Notes: a model not told the origin generated them from the letters alone. A stretch of 64,000 bases of DNA from an uncultured Paracoccaceae bacterium (GCA_947489445.1 CANLDN010000002.1:193501-257500), one strand, 5' to 3'; positions 27,210 to 36,886 are shown, counted from the stretch's first letter. Translations and numbers: made by a program.

Positions 27210-28189
27210 GCCGGAACAGCGGTCACGTTGGCTGCGCGCATCGTCTCAAGCCCTTCTTGAAGGCCGATCTGAGGTGCCCACCCCAAAATACGTTTAGCCT
27301 TTCTAATATCCGGGCATCGCCTTGTCGGGTCTTCAATTGGACGCGGGTGAAAAGCAATCTGGGGTTCGTTGTGAAAAATGGCGTTCACTTGATCGGCAAT
27401 CTGCAAAATTGTCACCTCTGATGGATTACCAATATTGATGATTTCACCTTTTGCGGCGCCAACAGAGCCGAGCCGCAGCAGCCCCTCGACTGTATCGCTG
27501 ACATGGCAGAAGCTCCGCGTTTGGGTGCCATCACCATGAATGGTGAGTGGTTGGCCTGCCTGCGCTTGCGCGACAAAGTTGGGAATCGCACGGCCGTCGT
27601 GAATGCTCATCCCTGGACCATAGGTATTAAAGATACGTGCAATGCGTATATCGCGATCTGACATCCGCACCGCATCCATCAACAGGGTTTCTGCGGCCCG
27701 CTTGCTTTCATCATAACATGCCCTTGGGCCCACGGGATTGACATTGCCCCAATCCGTTTCCTTTTGCGGGTGCGATAGTGGATCGCCATAAACTTCGCTG
27801 GTGGACGCCTGAACCAATGTTGCGCCGCAATCTGTCGCATGTTCCAGCAGTCGCAGCGTCCCAATTATATTGCTTTTCCACGTCCCAATGGGATCGGCCT
27901 GATAGTGGATCGGTGATGCCGGGCTGGCCAGATTGTAGATAAAGTCAGTCTGCGGCAAGCTGCCCGGTGTTGTTATATCACACGGTCGAATTGTCAGGTT
28001 GCCGCGGTTCGCGCAATCCAGTTGGTCCAGTCGCGACTTTTCGCCTGTAGAAAAGTTATCGACGGCATGGACAATAGAGCTCCGTTCAAGCAACGCGCGG
28101 ACAAGATGGTGGCCGATAAAGCCGGCACCCCCTGCAACCAAAACTGACTTGCCTTGCCAAAAATCCAACGTTTCACTCTCGTGCTTCAA
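27203..28189 (-). CDS. NAD-dependent sugar epimerase/decarboxylase, UDP-xylose-synthase-like
   Basis: A 328-residue extended short-chain dehydrogenase. The NAD motif is VLVAGGAGFIGHHLVRALLE, the catalytic YxxxK is in ACYDESKRAAETL with Ser/Thr in ASTSEVYGDPL. The stretch NLASPASPIHYQADPIGTWK and the ARIFNTYGPGMS block are hallmarks of UDP-glucuronate decarboxylase (UDP-xylose synthase). It would convert UDP-glucuronate to UDP-xylose; other UDP-sugar epimerase activity cannot be excluded. The start is TTG 28189, 17 bp inside the GT90 gene, so the two are coupled. No strong Shine-Dalgarno is seen. Confidence 0.8.
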   Translation of the reverse strand: MKHESETLDFWQGKSVLVAGGAGFIGHHLVRALLERSSIVHAVDNFSTGEKSRLDQLDCANRGNLTIRPCDITTPGSLPQTDFIYNLASPASPIHYQADPIGTWKSNIIGTLRLLEHATDCGATLVQASTSEVYGDPLSHPQKETDWGNVNPVGPRACYDESKRAAETLLMDAVRMSDRDIRIARIFNTYGPGMSIHDGRAIPNFVAQAQAGQPLTIHGDGTQTRSFCHVSDTVEGLLRLGSVGAAKGEIINIGNPSEVTILQIADQVNAIFHNEPQIAFHPRPIEDPTRRCPDIRKAKRILGWAPQIGLQEGLETMRAANVTAVPAQ

Positions 28190-29192
28190 TAGCCGCTACG
28201 GCAATCTGGCATTCACTTTCAAAGGTCAACGATTGCGCCAGTGCCTGACCGTTTGCTGCAATGTCGCGTGCCTTGGTGGAATTGCTGCGTACCCAGTCGA
28301 TCTGTTCATTCAGGTCCGACAGATCTGCGCGAATGGGGACAAAGTGTTCCCATGGAATCAGCTTGTGATAGTACCATTGATAATAGCCGAACTGGCTTTC
28401 GACTTTCAGAACACAGCAACCAAGTTTTAGGCGTTGCATGAAATTGCACCATGCGTTGGTGTATCCGTCGATATCGATCGCATATTTCATGCCGCCCCAG
28501 TCATGCGTTGGGATAAAGCCACCAATCAGGCCCGCATCCTCAAATAATCGATGATATGGCCTGGTCCGATCAGCAATGAATCGAAAATCGACATCTGCAT
28601 CCTGACATTTCAAAGCCATACGCAAGCGCTGGATCACGCCCGGATTGTTTACCACTGCGGGATCCATCGAAAACAACCCGTCCCCGTTCAGACGGCCGCG
28701 CCAGACAATACTGTCCATTCGATCATCCCAGGCCGGTGCATGTTGCGCCGCGAATGCATCGGTTGCGGCATACCCATAATCGCGAAAAAAATGGGCGTCT
28801 GGCAACGGGGTATACAGCGATGATGTGATTGAAAATTTGTAATGGGCTGCCGTTGGGTGGTTGCCGTCCGATGCGTCCACCAGAATTTCTTTGATGCGAT
28901 CAGCTGTAAGACTGAACCAATAGGCATAGGCGGCGATCTTGTTGGTCGTTTCAATCAGATATTGCCAACGCCACCGCTGATTGATCAGGGCTGTAATACC
29001 ACGATTTTCTTTACGTAAGATAACATCGGTCGGCGTCGTTGGTTCGTCCGAAGATCGTATCTTTAGCGGTGGTGGCGTAATACCCGCAGACGCGAATTGC
29101 GCATGTGTGATCCGTCTAATGTGTTGTCGGTTATCATACCGTTTGATCGGCGCACGAATTTGACGTTTCAACTGCGTGATGGGGTTTATCAA
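28173..29192 (-). CDS. Glycosyltransferase family 90 (CAP10-like)
   Basis: A 339-residue protein whose C-terminal half matches the CAP10/GT90 fold: SIVWRGRLNGDG, IPTHDWGGMKYAIDIDGYTN with the nucleotide-sugar site, and YYQWYYHKLIPWEHFVPIRA followed by DLSDLNEQIDWVRS. Eukaryotic GT90 members are UDP-xylose or UDP-glucose transferases (Cxt1, POGLUT1). No membrane helix or signal is seen, so it should be cytoplasmic. The start is TTG 29192 with GGGACC upstream. Overlap with a UDP-xylose-synthase-like gene suggests that UDP-xylose is its donor, as inference. Confidence 0.8.
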   Translation of the reverse strand: MINPITQLKRQIRAPIKRYDNRQHIRRITHAQFASAGITPPPLKIRSSDEPTTPTDVILRKENRGITALINQRWRWQYLIETTNKIAAYAYWFSLTADRIKEILVDASDGNHPTAAHYKFSITSSLYTPLPDAHFFRDYGYAATDAFAAQHAPAWDDRMDSIVWRGRLNGDGLFSMDPAVVNNPGVIQRLRMALKCQDADVDFRFIADRTRPYHRLFEDAGLIGGFIPTHDWGGMKYAIDIDGYTNAWCNFMQRLKLGCCVLKVESQFGYYQWYYHKLIPWEHFVPIRADLSDLNEQIDWVRSNSTKARDIAANGQALAQSLTFESECQIAVAAIEARE

Positions 29193-29284
29193 ATGATCGG
29201 TCCCGAAATATGGGCACGCGGCAACACCGTTCTGGCGTCCCCGAGGTTATTGCCTTCGTTTCTGGCGTAGCCTCAAAGCGGTGT

Positions 29285-30031
29285 TCATTCAACTGGCTTG
29301 GTGGCTGCCGTGACATAGTTCACTGACAGGTCCCGGTCAGAAATCGACCATGTGAAACGGGCGAAATTGAAGACGAAGCCCTTGCGGTCAACCGGGGTCA
29401 TGCCTGATTTCTCAATCAAACCGAACAGCTCATCAGGCGTGATGAATTTTGACCATTCATGGGTGCCTTTGGGTAGCCAGCGCATCACCCACTCCGCCCC
29501 GACAATCGCCATCGCAAAGGACTTTGGATTACGATTGATGGTGGAACAAATATGAATGGCACCGGGCTTCATCAGTTGTTGGCAGGCGTTCAAATACCCT
29601 TGGGGGTCTGCGACATGTTCAACAACTTCCATATTCAGAACCGCATCAAATTGTTCGCCTGCCGCGGCCATCGCCTCTGCAGTGGTGTGTCGATAGTCGA
29701 TGGTCAAACCGGACTGTTCCGCGTGAATTTTTGCCACCGGAATGTTACGCTCTGCCGCATCGGCACCCACAACCGTCGCGCCCAGTCGCGCCATCGGTTC
29801 ACAAAGCAGCCCGCCACCACATCCGATATCAAGGATGCGTAAACCCTTGAATGGTTCTGGTTCGCTCAAGTCTCGCCCGAATTCCGCAGCAATTTGTGAT
29901 GTGATATAGTCCAGCCGCACCGGGTTCATCATGTGCAGTGGCTTGAACTTACCGTTAAGGTCCCACCATTCGGCGGCCATCGCCTCGAACTTGGCAATTT
30001 CGGATGGATCAACTGTGTTTGTGGCCGACAT
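29285..30031 (-). CDS. ubiG: Ubiquinone biosynthesis O-methyltransferase UbiG
   Basis: UbiG, 248 residues, carries out both O-methylations of ubiquinone synthesis. [20 protein letters not shown] and [15 protein letters not shown] form the family N-terminus; the SAM site is [20 protein letters not shown], then [27 protein letters not shown] and the C-terminal [19 protein letters not shown] are conserved. ATG 30031 has GGAG at suitable spacing; the frame is open upstream but overlaps the divergent pip promoter region. Confidence 0.95.
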   Translation of the reverse strand: MSATNTVDPSEIAKFEAMAAEWWDLNGKFKPLHMMNPVRLDYITSQIAAEFGRDLSEPEPFKGLRILDIGCGGGLLCEPMARLGATVVGADAAERNIPVAKIHAEQSGLTIDYRHTTAEAMAAAGEQFDAVLNMEVVEHVADPQGYLNACQQLMKPGAIHICSTINRNPKSFAMAIVGAEWVMRWLPKGTHEWSKFITPDELFGLIEKSGMTPVDRKGFVFNFARFTWSISDRDLSVNYVTAATKPVE

Positions 30032-30082
30032 TTTAGGCTCCGGATGATGGTCAGTAGTCTCAACACGCGATATAGGTCGGTT

Positions 30083-31078
30083 ATGGACAAAGTCGTAGGA
30101 CAAAAGCGCCCAGGCGCACATCTTTACCCGCCCAGCGATCCGTTTGACCAACGGATGCTGGATGTGGGCGACGGGCACCGGATCTATGTAGAACAATGCG
30201 GGCGGCCTGATGGTATCCCTGTCGTGGTTTTGCATGGGGGCCCCGGCGGCGGATGCAGCCCGGCGATGCGTCGTTACTTTGATCCGAACATATTTCGCGT
30301 CATCTTGTTTGATCAGCGTGGTTGTGGCCGGTCACGCCCCCACGCGAGTGTCGAGGCGAACACGACGTGGCATCTGGTTGCGGATATCGAACAGATTCGT
30401 GAAACCCTGAGCATTGACCGCTGGATTGTTTTCGGCGGTAGCTGGGGCGCGACGTTGGCATTGATTTATGCGCAGGCGCATCCGGATCGGGCGGCAGCCC
30501 TGACGCTGCGTGGTGTTTTCCTGATGACCCAGCCAGAGCTGGATTGGTTTTATGGCGGCGGCGCGGGCAAGTTCTGGCCAGACTTGTGGGAAAACTTCGC
30601 AAGCCTGATCCCCGCCGACGAACAGAATGATTTTATCGCCGCCTATCATCGCCGTTTGTTTTCGGGGGATATCCCACTTGAAACGCGATATGCGCGCGCC
30701 TGGGCATCATGGGAAAACGCGCTTGCATCAATTGATAGCGATGGGGTGACCGGGGACAGCCCGTCAGATTATGCCCGCGCCTTTGCCCGGTTGGAGAACC
30801 ATTATTTCTACAATGACGGCTTTTTGTCCGCAGATCAGCAGATTTTACATCCCGACCAGATGGCCAAGATTGCGGATGTGCCCGGTGTCATTGTGCAGGG
30901 CCGCTATGACATGATTTGCCCGCCGGTGTCGGCCCATCGGTTGTCGCAGCTTTGGCCCAAATCTCGGCTGACGCTAATTGGTCGTGCGGGTCATGCCCTG
31001 TCTGAACCAGGGATCAGTGCAGAGCTTGTGCGCACGATGGATTTGATGGGCGCTCAACGCGCAACCCTGGGCCTTTAG
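30083..31078 (+). CDS. pip: Proline iminopeptidase
   Basis: Pip, 331 residues, is an alpha/beta hydrolase (peptidase family S33) that removes N-terminal proline. The oxyanion segment is [20 protein letters not shown], followed by [13 protein letters not shown], and the nucleophile elbow [18 protein letters not shown]. The acid Asp is in [12 protein letters not shown] and the His in [15 protein letters not shown] 30083 starts the conserved body; the open frame upstream runs through divergent ubiG. It lies 59 bp upstream of the peptide-type ABC importer, a sensible functional neighbour. Confidence 0.93.
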   Translation: MDKVVGQKRPGAHLYPPSDPFDQRMLDVGDGHRIYVEQCGRPDGIPVVVLHGGPGGGCSPAMRRYFDPNIFRVILFDQRGCGRSRPHASVEANTTWHLVADIEQIRETLSIDRWIVFGGSWGATLALIYAQAHPDRAAALTLRGVFLMTQPELDWFYGGGAGKFWPDLWENFASLIPADEQNDFIAAYHRRLFSGDIPLETRYARAWASWENALASIDSDGVTGDSPSDYARAFARLENHYFYNDGFLSADQQILHPDQMAKIADVPGVIVQGRYDMICPPVSAHRLSQLWPKSRLTLIGRAGHALSEPGISAELVRTMDLMGAQRATLGL

Positions 31079-31137
31079 GGTTTACACATGAAGATCAGCC
31101 GTTAAGCTTCAGGGCAACCAACGGGGAACACGTACTT

Positions 31138-32130
31138 TTGGGCAATGTCCTAACGATTATCCTACAGCGCCTTTTGCTGGGCTTGGTAACTTTGCTGATC
31201 GTGTCGGTGGTGATTTTCGTGGCGGTCAACCTGCTGCCTGGCGATTTCGCGCAATCCATTCTTGGTCAAGGGGCCACGCCAGAGGCGGTCGCCGCGATCC
31301 GCCGTGACCTTGGCCTCGATCAACCGCCGGTCGCCCGATATTTCGATTGGCTGGGCGGTGTGTTGCGTGGTGATTTAGGCACCAGCTTTGCGCAGGCGAA
31401 CTTTGCGAGCTTCACAGGAACAGACTCTGGTGCGACAACGGTGGCCGCGCAGATTGCCCCCCGCTTTGCCAACACGATGTTTCTGGCGATGGTGACAGCA
31501 ACCATTGCGGTGCCGTTTTCGATCATTTTGGGCATTCTGGCTGCACTTTACCGCAACACGGTCTTTGACCGCGCAACGAATATATTCACACTGTCGTCTA
31601 TCTCCAGCCCTGAATTCTTTCTGGCCTACATCCTGATCCTGTTTTTGGCTGTGCTGAACCCGATCTTTCCGTCGTTGTCGAATATCTTTGAAGGCATGCC
31701 GTTTAGCGAGCGGTTGGAGAAATCCATGCTGCCCGCCCTGACGCTTACCTTGGTTGTGACCGCACATATGATGCGTATGACACGGGCCGCGATCATCAAT
31801 TTGCTGGCCTCTCCTTATATTGAAATGGCCCGGTTGAAGGGTCTGTCGCCAATGCGGGTGATTGTGAAGCACGCCCTGCCCAATGCATTGGCCCCGATTA
31901 TCAACGTCATCGCGCTGAACCTCGCCTATCTGATCACCGGCGTCGTCGTGGTCGAGGTGGTGTTTGTCTATCCCGGCATTGGTCAGTTGTTCGTGGATAG
32001 CGTGAAAATCCGCGATATTCCGGTGGTGCAGGCGTGTTGTCTGATCTTTGCGACTGCCTTTATCCTGCTGAACCTGACGGCGGATATCATGTCGATCCTG
32101 TCCAATCCGCGCCTGAGGCATCCAAAATGA
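31138..32130 (+). CDS. Peptide-type ABC transporter permease (DppB-like)
   Basis: A 330-residue BPD_transp_1 permease with six predicted helices. The long periplasmic loop after helix 1 (LPGDFAQSILGQGATPEAVA and AAIRRDLGLDQPPVARYFDW) is diagnostic of DppB/OppB. The EAA loop is YIEMARLKGLSPMRVIVKHA followed by LPNALAPIINVIAL. The only good start is TTG 31138 with GGGGAA upstream. It is the first gene of a four-gene operon and overlaps the next gene by ATGA. Confidence 0.9.
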   Translation: MGNVLTIILQRLLLGLVTLLIVSVVIFVAVNLLPGDFAQSILGQGATPEAVAAIRRDLGLDQPPVARYFDWLGGVLRGDLGTSFAQANFASFTGTDSGATTVAAQIAPRFANTMFLAMVTATIAVPFSIILGILAALYRNTVFDRATNIFTLSSISSPEFFLAYILILFLAVLNPIFPSLSNIFEGMPFSERLEKSMLPALTLTLVVTAHMMRMTRAAIINLLASPYIEMARLKGLSPMRVIVKHALPNALAPIINVIALNLAYLITGVVVVEVVFVYPGIGQLFVDSVKIRDIPVVQACCLIFATAFILLNLTADIMSILSNPRLRHPK

Positions 32131-33440
32131 CCAAGAATGTCGCGTTATTCATTTGGATTTTTGCCCCGGTTTCAATTGCGTTTTCGCTGTACCGTGTTTT
32201 CGTAATATACGAACTCACAATCGCGGTGCGGTTAGCAGAGTGGCTGGCGATAACCGCTATCGCGATGGGCGTCATTGCTGCTATTGCCTGGATATTTCGA
32301 TTTTTAGGTCAAACATTCACCGGCAATAGTCCTCGTTTTCGTGATATGCCGCTTGGAGTGGCCTTTGGATATGTTGTTGGAACAATTGTTTTTGCATGGC
32401 TGATCTGGGCCTATGTTCAGGGCCGCAGTTCGGATCCGTTGATTGCGAATAAATTCTTCTTCCTGCGCATCGCGATTGAAGGCTTCATTCTGTTTGCGAT
32501 TGCGGCGTGGGTTTTCCGCCTTTTCGGTCGCTTGGTTGGCACCGCCTGGAGCCGTAAGATGTTCCGGTCGATGCCGCTGACGGCCTCGTTCGGAATTCTG
32601 ATCATCATCATTTACGCGATTTTTGCCATCTTTGCGGGGATAATCTCACCTCATGGGCAAGAGCAGATTATTCCCGGTGTTGCCGCGAATATTGTACCGG
32701 GGGGTGATCCGGCGCTGGGCGGCAATCCGGACTTTCCCTTTGGTACTGATCAGATTGGCCGCGATATCCTAAGCCGGTTGATCTATGGCGCGCAGAATAC
32801 GGTGGGTATCGCCTTTGCGACCACGGTGTTGGCGTTTCTGCTGGGTGGTACGTTCGGTTTTTTGGCCGCGACGCTGGGTGGCTGGCTGGACCAAGCCTTG
32901 TCGCGAATGGTGGATGTGCTGATGGCGATCCCATCGCTGATTTTTGCGCTGCTTTTGATGACCATCGCAAGTGTTTGGGCACCGCGTTTGGGCATTCCCC
33001 TGACGGTCTTCATGGTCATCATTATCGCGGTGATTGATAGCACCCGGGTTTATCGTCTGGCCCGTGCTGTTGGGCAGAATATCGTTGTGATGGACTATAT
33101 CGAAGCCGCAAAGCTGCGTGGTGAAGGATTAGGTTATCTGGTGTTCAGGGAAATCCTCCCTAATGCGACCGCCCCTTTGTTGGCCGAGTTTGGTCTGCGC
33201 TTTTGCTTTGTATTCCTGACGATTGCTGCGTTGTCTTTCCTTGGTGTGGGCATTCAGCCGCCGCTCGCCGATTGGGGCACGATGGTCCGTGATTTGGGCG
33301 GTTTCGTAAACTATGCGCAATTCGCACCAATGGCCGCGACCGCCCCGTTACTGGCGGCAGGCGCAATCGCGCTTCTGACCGTGGCCGTCAACTTTGTTGT
33401 CGATTGGATGCTGCAAAAATCATCGGGGTTGAAAGAATGA
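32127..33440 (+). CDS. Peptide-type ABC transporter permease (DppC-like) with duplicated N-terminal extension
   Basis: A 437-residue permease, about 140 residues longer than usual DppC. The C-terminal part from about residue 145 is ordinary: FGTDQIGRDILSRLIYGAQN, EAA loop YIEAAKLRGEGLGYLVFREI and FLGVGIQPPLADWGTMV. The first 150 residues add about four hydrophobic segments and contain a diverged repeat: AIAWIFRFLG with FRDMPLGVAFG (about residues 52-81) resembles AIAAWVFRLFG with FRSMPLTASFG (about 124-156). ATG 32127 overlaps the upstream stop. It is coupled at both ends. Confidence 0.9.
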   Translation: MTKNVALFIWIFAPVSIAFSLYRVFVIYELTIAVRLAEWLAITAIAMGVIAAIAWIFRFLGQTFTGNSPRFRDMPLGVAFGYVVGTIVFAWLIWAYVQGRSSDPLIANKFFFLRIAIEGFILFAIAAWVFRLFGRLVGTAWSRKMFRSMPLTASFGILIIIIYAIFAIFAGIISPHGQEQIIPGVAANIVPGGDPALGGNPDFPFGTDQIGRDILSRLIYGAQNTVGIAFATTVLAFLLGGTFGFLAATLGGWLDQALSRMVDVLMAIPSLIFALLLMTIASVWAPRLGIPLTVFMVIIIAVIDSTRVYRLARAVGQNIVVMDYIEAAKLRGEGLGYLVFREILPNATAPLLAEFGLRFCFVFLTIAALSFLGVGIQPPLADWGTMVRDLGGFVNYAQFAPMAATAPLLAAGAIALLTVAVNFVVDWMLQKSSGLKE

Positions 33441-35083
33441 CAGAACCCCTTTTGAAAATGCGCGGCGTTAAGCTGGAAGGGCGCAGTGACGAGGTCTGGA
33501 ATCCTATCATCAACGGCATTGATCTGACCTTGGCGCGGGGCGAGGTGCTGGGCCTGATCGGTGAATCCGGCGCCGGTAAATCCACGCTGGGCCTTGCTGC
33601 AATGGGCTACACTCGCGACGGCGTGCGGATTAGCGATGGCAGCGTGGAATTCGACGGCATTGATCTGTTGAAAGCATCCGCTGCGGTAAAACGGAACCTG
33701 CTCGGCAAACGCATTGCATATGTTGCGCAATCTGCGGCGGCCAGTTTTAACCCTGCGCATAAGCTGATGGATCAGCATGTCGAAGGCCCTGTGCAGCATG
33801 GTGTGATGTCGCGCGGCGAAAGCGAAGAAGATGGGATCGCGCTCTATCGCAAATTGCGCCTGCCCAACCCGGAAGAGATCGGGTTTCGCTATCCCCATCA
33901 GGTGTCAGGCGGTCAGTTGCAGCGGTGTATGACCGCAATGGCGATGTCCTGCCGCCCTGACCTAATTATCTTTGATGAGCCGACCACGGCGCTGGATGTC
34001 ACCACCCAAATCGAGGTCCTCGCCTCGATCCGCGATATCGTCGAACAATTCAACACGGCGGCGATCTATATCACGCATGATCTGGCGGTGGTTGCCCAGA
34101 TGGCTGATCGGATCAAGGTTTTGTTGAAGGGGGACGAGGTTGAAACCGCTGATACCCGCACGATGCTGTCTGCCCCGACGCAAGACTATACCAAGTCGCT
34201 CTGGGCGGTGCGCAGTTTTGAACGTCCGGTAAAACCAGCGGTGCAAGCTGGCGCGGTGCCGGTTGTCAGCGTGCAGAATGTTGATGCGGCTTATGGCACA
34301 CAGCCTGTTCTGCATGACGTCAGCTTTGATCTGCATGCAGGCCGGACTGTGGCCGTTGTCGGCGAAAGCGGGTCAGGTAAATCCACGACGGCGCGCTGTA
34401 TTACTGGGCTTTTGCCACCTACGGCGGGCCAGATTTTGTTGGATGGTGCAGTGCTGCCGCCTGATTACCGCAAGCGCTCCAAGGATCAGTTGCGGCAGGT
34501 CCAGATGATTTATCAGATGGCCGATACCGCGCTGAACCCGCGTATGTCGATTGGCCAGATCATTGCCCGTCCGGTGCAATTCTACCTTGGTCTGACGGGC
34601 GCTGCGAAGCGTAAACGCGTGGACGCGTTGTTGGAACAGATCGAGCTGGAGCCTACGGAATACTACAACCGCCTGCCCTCAGAGTTATCGGGCGGTCAGA
34701 AGCAACGTATCGGGATTGCCCGTGCGCTTGCCGCAGAGCCGAAGTTTATCATCTGTGATGAGGTCACATCGGCGCTCGACCAGCTTGTCGCCGAAGGCAT
34801 CCTGCGGCTTTTGGCCCGTTTGCAGGATCAGCTTGGGCTATCCTATATGTTTATCACCCACGATCTGGCCACGGTCAAAGCCATCGCGGACGAGGTGGTG
34901 GTCATGAAAGACGGGCGCGTTGTCGAGCAGGGACCAAAGAACGACATGTTCAAACCGCCGCACCACGCCTACACAGACCTTCTACTGTCATCGGTGCCGG
35001 AAATGGACCCCGATTGGCTGACCAATCTGCTGGCCGAACGCGGAGTTGATTACATCGGCGATGCAGCAGTTGATAAGATGTAA
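33437..35083 (+). CDS. Peptide-type ABC transporter, fused double ATPase (DppD-DppF-like)
   Basis: A 548-residue protein with two ABC domains in one chain. Domain 1 has Walker A GLIGESGAGKSTLGLAAMGY, signature QVSGGQLQRCMTAMAM and Walker B LIIFDEPTTALDVTTQ. Domain 2 (from about residue 280) has VVGESGSGKSTTARCITGLL, LSGGQKQRIGIARALA and FIICDEVTSALDQLVAEG. Both are complete. Such fusions serve dipeptide, oligopeptide and related importers. ATG 33437 overlaps the permease stop by ATGA. Confidence 0.94.
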   Translation: MTEPLLKMRGVKLEGRSDEVWNPIINGIDLTLARGEVLGLIGESGAGKSTLGLAAMGYTRDGVRISDGSVEFDGIDLLKASAAVKRNLLGKRIAYVAQSAAASFNPAHKLMDQHVEGPVQHGVMSRGESEEDGIALYRKLRLPNPEEIGFRYPHQVSGGQLQRCMTAMAMSCRPDLIIFDEPTTALDVTTQIEVLASIRDIVEQFNTAAIYITHDLAVVAQMADRIKVLLKGDEVETADTRTMLSAPTQDYTKSLWAVRSFERPVKPAVQAGAVPVVSVQNVDAAYGTQPVLHDVSFDLHAGRTVAVVGESGSGKSTTARCITGLLPPTAGQILLDGAVLPPDYRKRSKDQLRQVQMIYQMADTALNPRMSIGQIIARPVQFYLGLTGAAKRKRVDALLEQIELEPTEYYNRLPSELSGGQKQRIGIARALAAEPKFIICDEVTSALDQLVAEGILRLLARLQDQLGLSYMFITHDLATVKAIADEVVVMKDGRVVEQGPKNDMFKPPHHAYTDLLLSSVPEMDPDWLTNLLAERGVDYIGDAAVDKM

Positions 35084-35134
35084 GACGAATCAGATGCCGT
35101 CTGGCACCAAGGGATGAACCAGGGAGAACGATCA

Positions 35135-36676
35135 ATGAATGGAATTAGTAGACGCGGTCTATTGAAAACGGGTGTTGCCGCCGGTGTGCTTGGCTTGTCC
35201 GGTATGCCGCTGCGCGCGCAGACACGCGGTGGGAAATTTACGGCAGGTCTATCGGGTGCCAACACCTCGGACAGTTGGGATGGCCGGACCCATTCAGACG
35301 TGTTCATGATCTCTGCGGCACTTGGCGGCGTCTTTGATGCACTCACGGAAGTCGCCGCAGACGGTTCTTTGCAGGGTGAGTTGGCCGAAAGCTGGGAAGC
35401 AAGTCCCGATGCCAAGGTCTGGACATTCAACCTGCGTCAGGGCGTGACGTTCCACAACGGCAAGGCGTTTGGTGCAGATGATGTGATCGAGTCGCTGCAA
35501 CTTCATGTAGCAGAAGGGTCGAAGTCAGCGGCGCAACCGCTTGTTGCGGCGATCACGGAAATGAAAAAGATCACGGAACATCAGGTTCAGTTCACGCTGG
35601 AAACGGGCAATGCTGATTTCCCCTATCTGATGTCCGATTATCACCTGTTGATGTATCCCGCCGGCCAGATTGATGAGGCCATCGCGCAAGGGATTGGTAC
35701 GGGTCTGTATTCCGTTGCGGCCTTCGATCCCGGCGTGCGCTTTGTCGGGCGTCGTGTGCCAGATCATTACAAAGGCGACAGTGCGGGTTTCTTTGACGAA
35801 ATCGAACTGATCGCGATCAACGACAACACGGCCCGCATGAACGCGCTGATGACCGGCCAGGTCGATGCCGTGAACCGGATCGACTTCAAGGTTGAGGCGC
35901 TGCTGAACGCAAACCCAAATGTGCGTATTCAGGAAGTGACCGGCAACCAGCACTATACCTTCCCCATGTTGACGCAAGTCGCGCCATTTGACGACGTGAA
36001 CGTGCGGCAGGCGCTGAAATACGGGATCAACCGGCAGGAAATGGTCGATAAGATTCTGCTGGGTCACGGCAAGGTTGGCAATGACAGCCCAATCGGTCCT
36101 GCCAACCAGTATTATGCAGGCGATATGGAACAGCTGGCTTATGATCCGGATAAGGCAAAGTTCCACCTGCAACAGGCCGGGCTGGATAACGTCAACATTG
36201 ATCTGTCCGCTTCCAATGCCGCGTTTGAGGGTGCCGTTGATGCCGCACAGCTTTATCAGGCCAGTGCTGCGCCTGCCGGGATCAACATCAATGTGATTCA
36301 AGAGCCTGCTGATGGTTACTGGTCGAACGTTTGGTTGAAAAAGCCGTTCTGCGCGTCCTATTGGACGGGCCGGTCGACTGAGGATTGGATGTTCTCATCG
36401 GCTTATGAGGCGGGGGTTCCGTGGAATGACAGCCAATGGGACCACCCGCGGTTCCAAGAACTGCTTTATGCTGCGCGGGCAGAGCTGGACAGTGACAAGC
36501 GTCGCGAACAATACGCTGAAATGCAGATGATCCTGCGTGACGAAGGCGGGGTGATCATCCCTATGTTTGCCAATTTCGTGCAGGCTGTCAGCAACCGGAT
36601 CAGCACACCGGATACGGTTGGCAACACAGCCCAGATGGACAACAACCGCATGTTGGAACGCTGGTCCGTGGCCTAA
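35135..36676 (+). CDS. Peptide-type ABC transporter substrate-binding protein (SBP_bac_5)
   Basis: A 513-residue family 5 solute-binding protein. The N-terminus ISRRGLLKTGVAAGVLGLSG is a twin-arginine (Tat) signal with a hydrophobic core and RAQ cleavage region. GELAESWEASPDAKVWTFNL followed by RQGVTFHNGKAFGADDVIES is the family signature. GPANQYYAGDMEQLAYDPDK lies in the ligand domain. Substrate is probably a peptide, opine or similar. ATG 35135 has AGGGAGA upstream; an in-frame ATG 21 bases earlier lies before that site. A terminator follows 25 bp after the stop. Confidence 0.92.
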   Translation: MNGISRRGLLKTGVAAGVLGLSGMPLRAQTRGGKFTAGLSGANTSDSWDGRTHSDVFMISAALGGVFDALTEVAADGSLQGELAESWEASPDAKVWTFNLRQGVTFHNGKAFGADDVIESLQLHVAEGSKSAAQPLVAAITEMKKITEHQVQFTLETGNADFPYLMSDYHLLMYPAGQIDEAIAQGIGTGLYSVAAFDPGVRFVGRRVPDHYKGDSAGFFDEIELIAINDNTARMNALMTGQVDAVNRIDFKVEALLNANPNVRIQEVTGNQHYTFPMLTQVAPFDDVNVRQALKYGINRQEMVDKILLGHGKVGNDSPIGPANQYYAGDMEQLAYDPDKAKFHLQQAGLDNVNIDLSASNAAFEGAVDAAQLYQASAAPAGININVIQEPADGYWSNVWLKKPFCASYWTGRSTEDWMFSSAYEAGVPWNDSQWDHPRFQELLYAARAELDSDKRREQYAEMQMILRDEGGVIIPMFANFVQAVSNRISTPDTVGNTAQMDNNRMLERWSVA

Positions 36677-36700
36677 TCCAGGCTCGACACGAACAGATAA

Positions 36701-36727
36701 ATGCCCCGCCATCGGTGGGGCATTTTG
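36701..36727 (+). terminator. Terminator after the ABC transporter operon
   Basis: ATGCCCCGCC, loop ATC, GGTGGGGCAT forms a 10-bp stem at 36701-36723 (one G-T pair), followed by TTTTG. It closes the importer operon just before the thiamine riboswitch. Confidence 0.75.
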
Positions 36728-36772
36728 CTATCTGCTTGACCCTCCGTTCGGGTCAATCCATCCTACCCATAT

Positions 36773-36852
36773 CGTGACAGGGGCGTCCGCATCGGCGGGC
36801 TGAGAAGCACCCTTTGAACCTGAACCGGATCATGCCGGCGGAGGAAGTCGCA
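36773..36852 (+). promoter_or_regulatory. TPP riboswitch (THI box)
   Basis: The conserved thiamine-pyrophosphate aptamer is plain: GGGCTGAGA (36797-36805), ACCCTTTGAACCTGA (36809-36823) and ATCATGCCGGCGGAGGAAG (36829-36847), preceded by AGGGGCGTCC for the outer helices. It lies 64 bp upstream of the thiM start and should repress thiMED when TPP is abundant. The exact outer boundaries are estimates. A separate perfect inverted repeat (TTGACCC, 7-nt loop, GGGTCAA, 36736-36756) precedes it and may be part of the promoter or leader region. Confidence 0.95.
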
Positions 36853-36886
36853 CCCTGCGGGCCGCTGTTTGGTCTCCCGCAAGTGC

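Noticed and set aside
27103..27297. Open frame starting MPVIVAEADSAAG as an intact small gene
   Set aside because: It is the middle fragment of the broken acetyltransferase. The frame runs on out of register after the lost base and into the antisense of the next gene.
36736..36756. TTGACCC/GGGTCAA inverted repeat considered as an FNR-type operator or promoter
   Set aside because: The arm spacing does not fit FNR (TTGAT-N4-ATCAA), and no -10 hexamer follows TTGACC at 16-18 bp. It is kept only as a note under the riboswitch.
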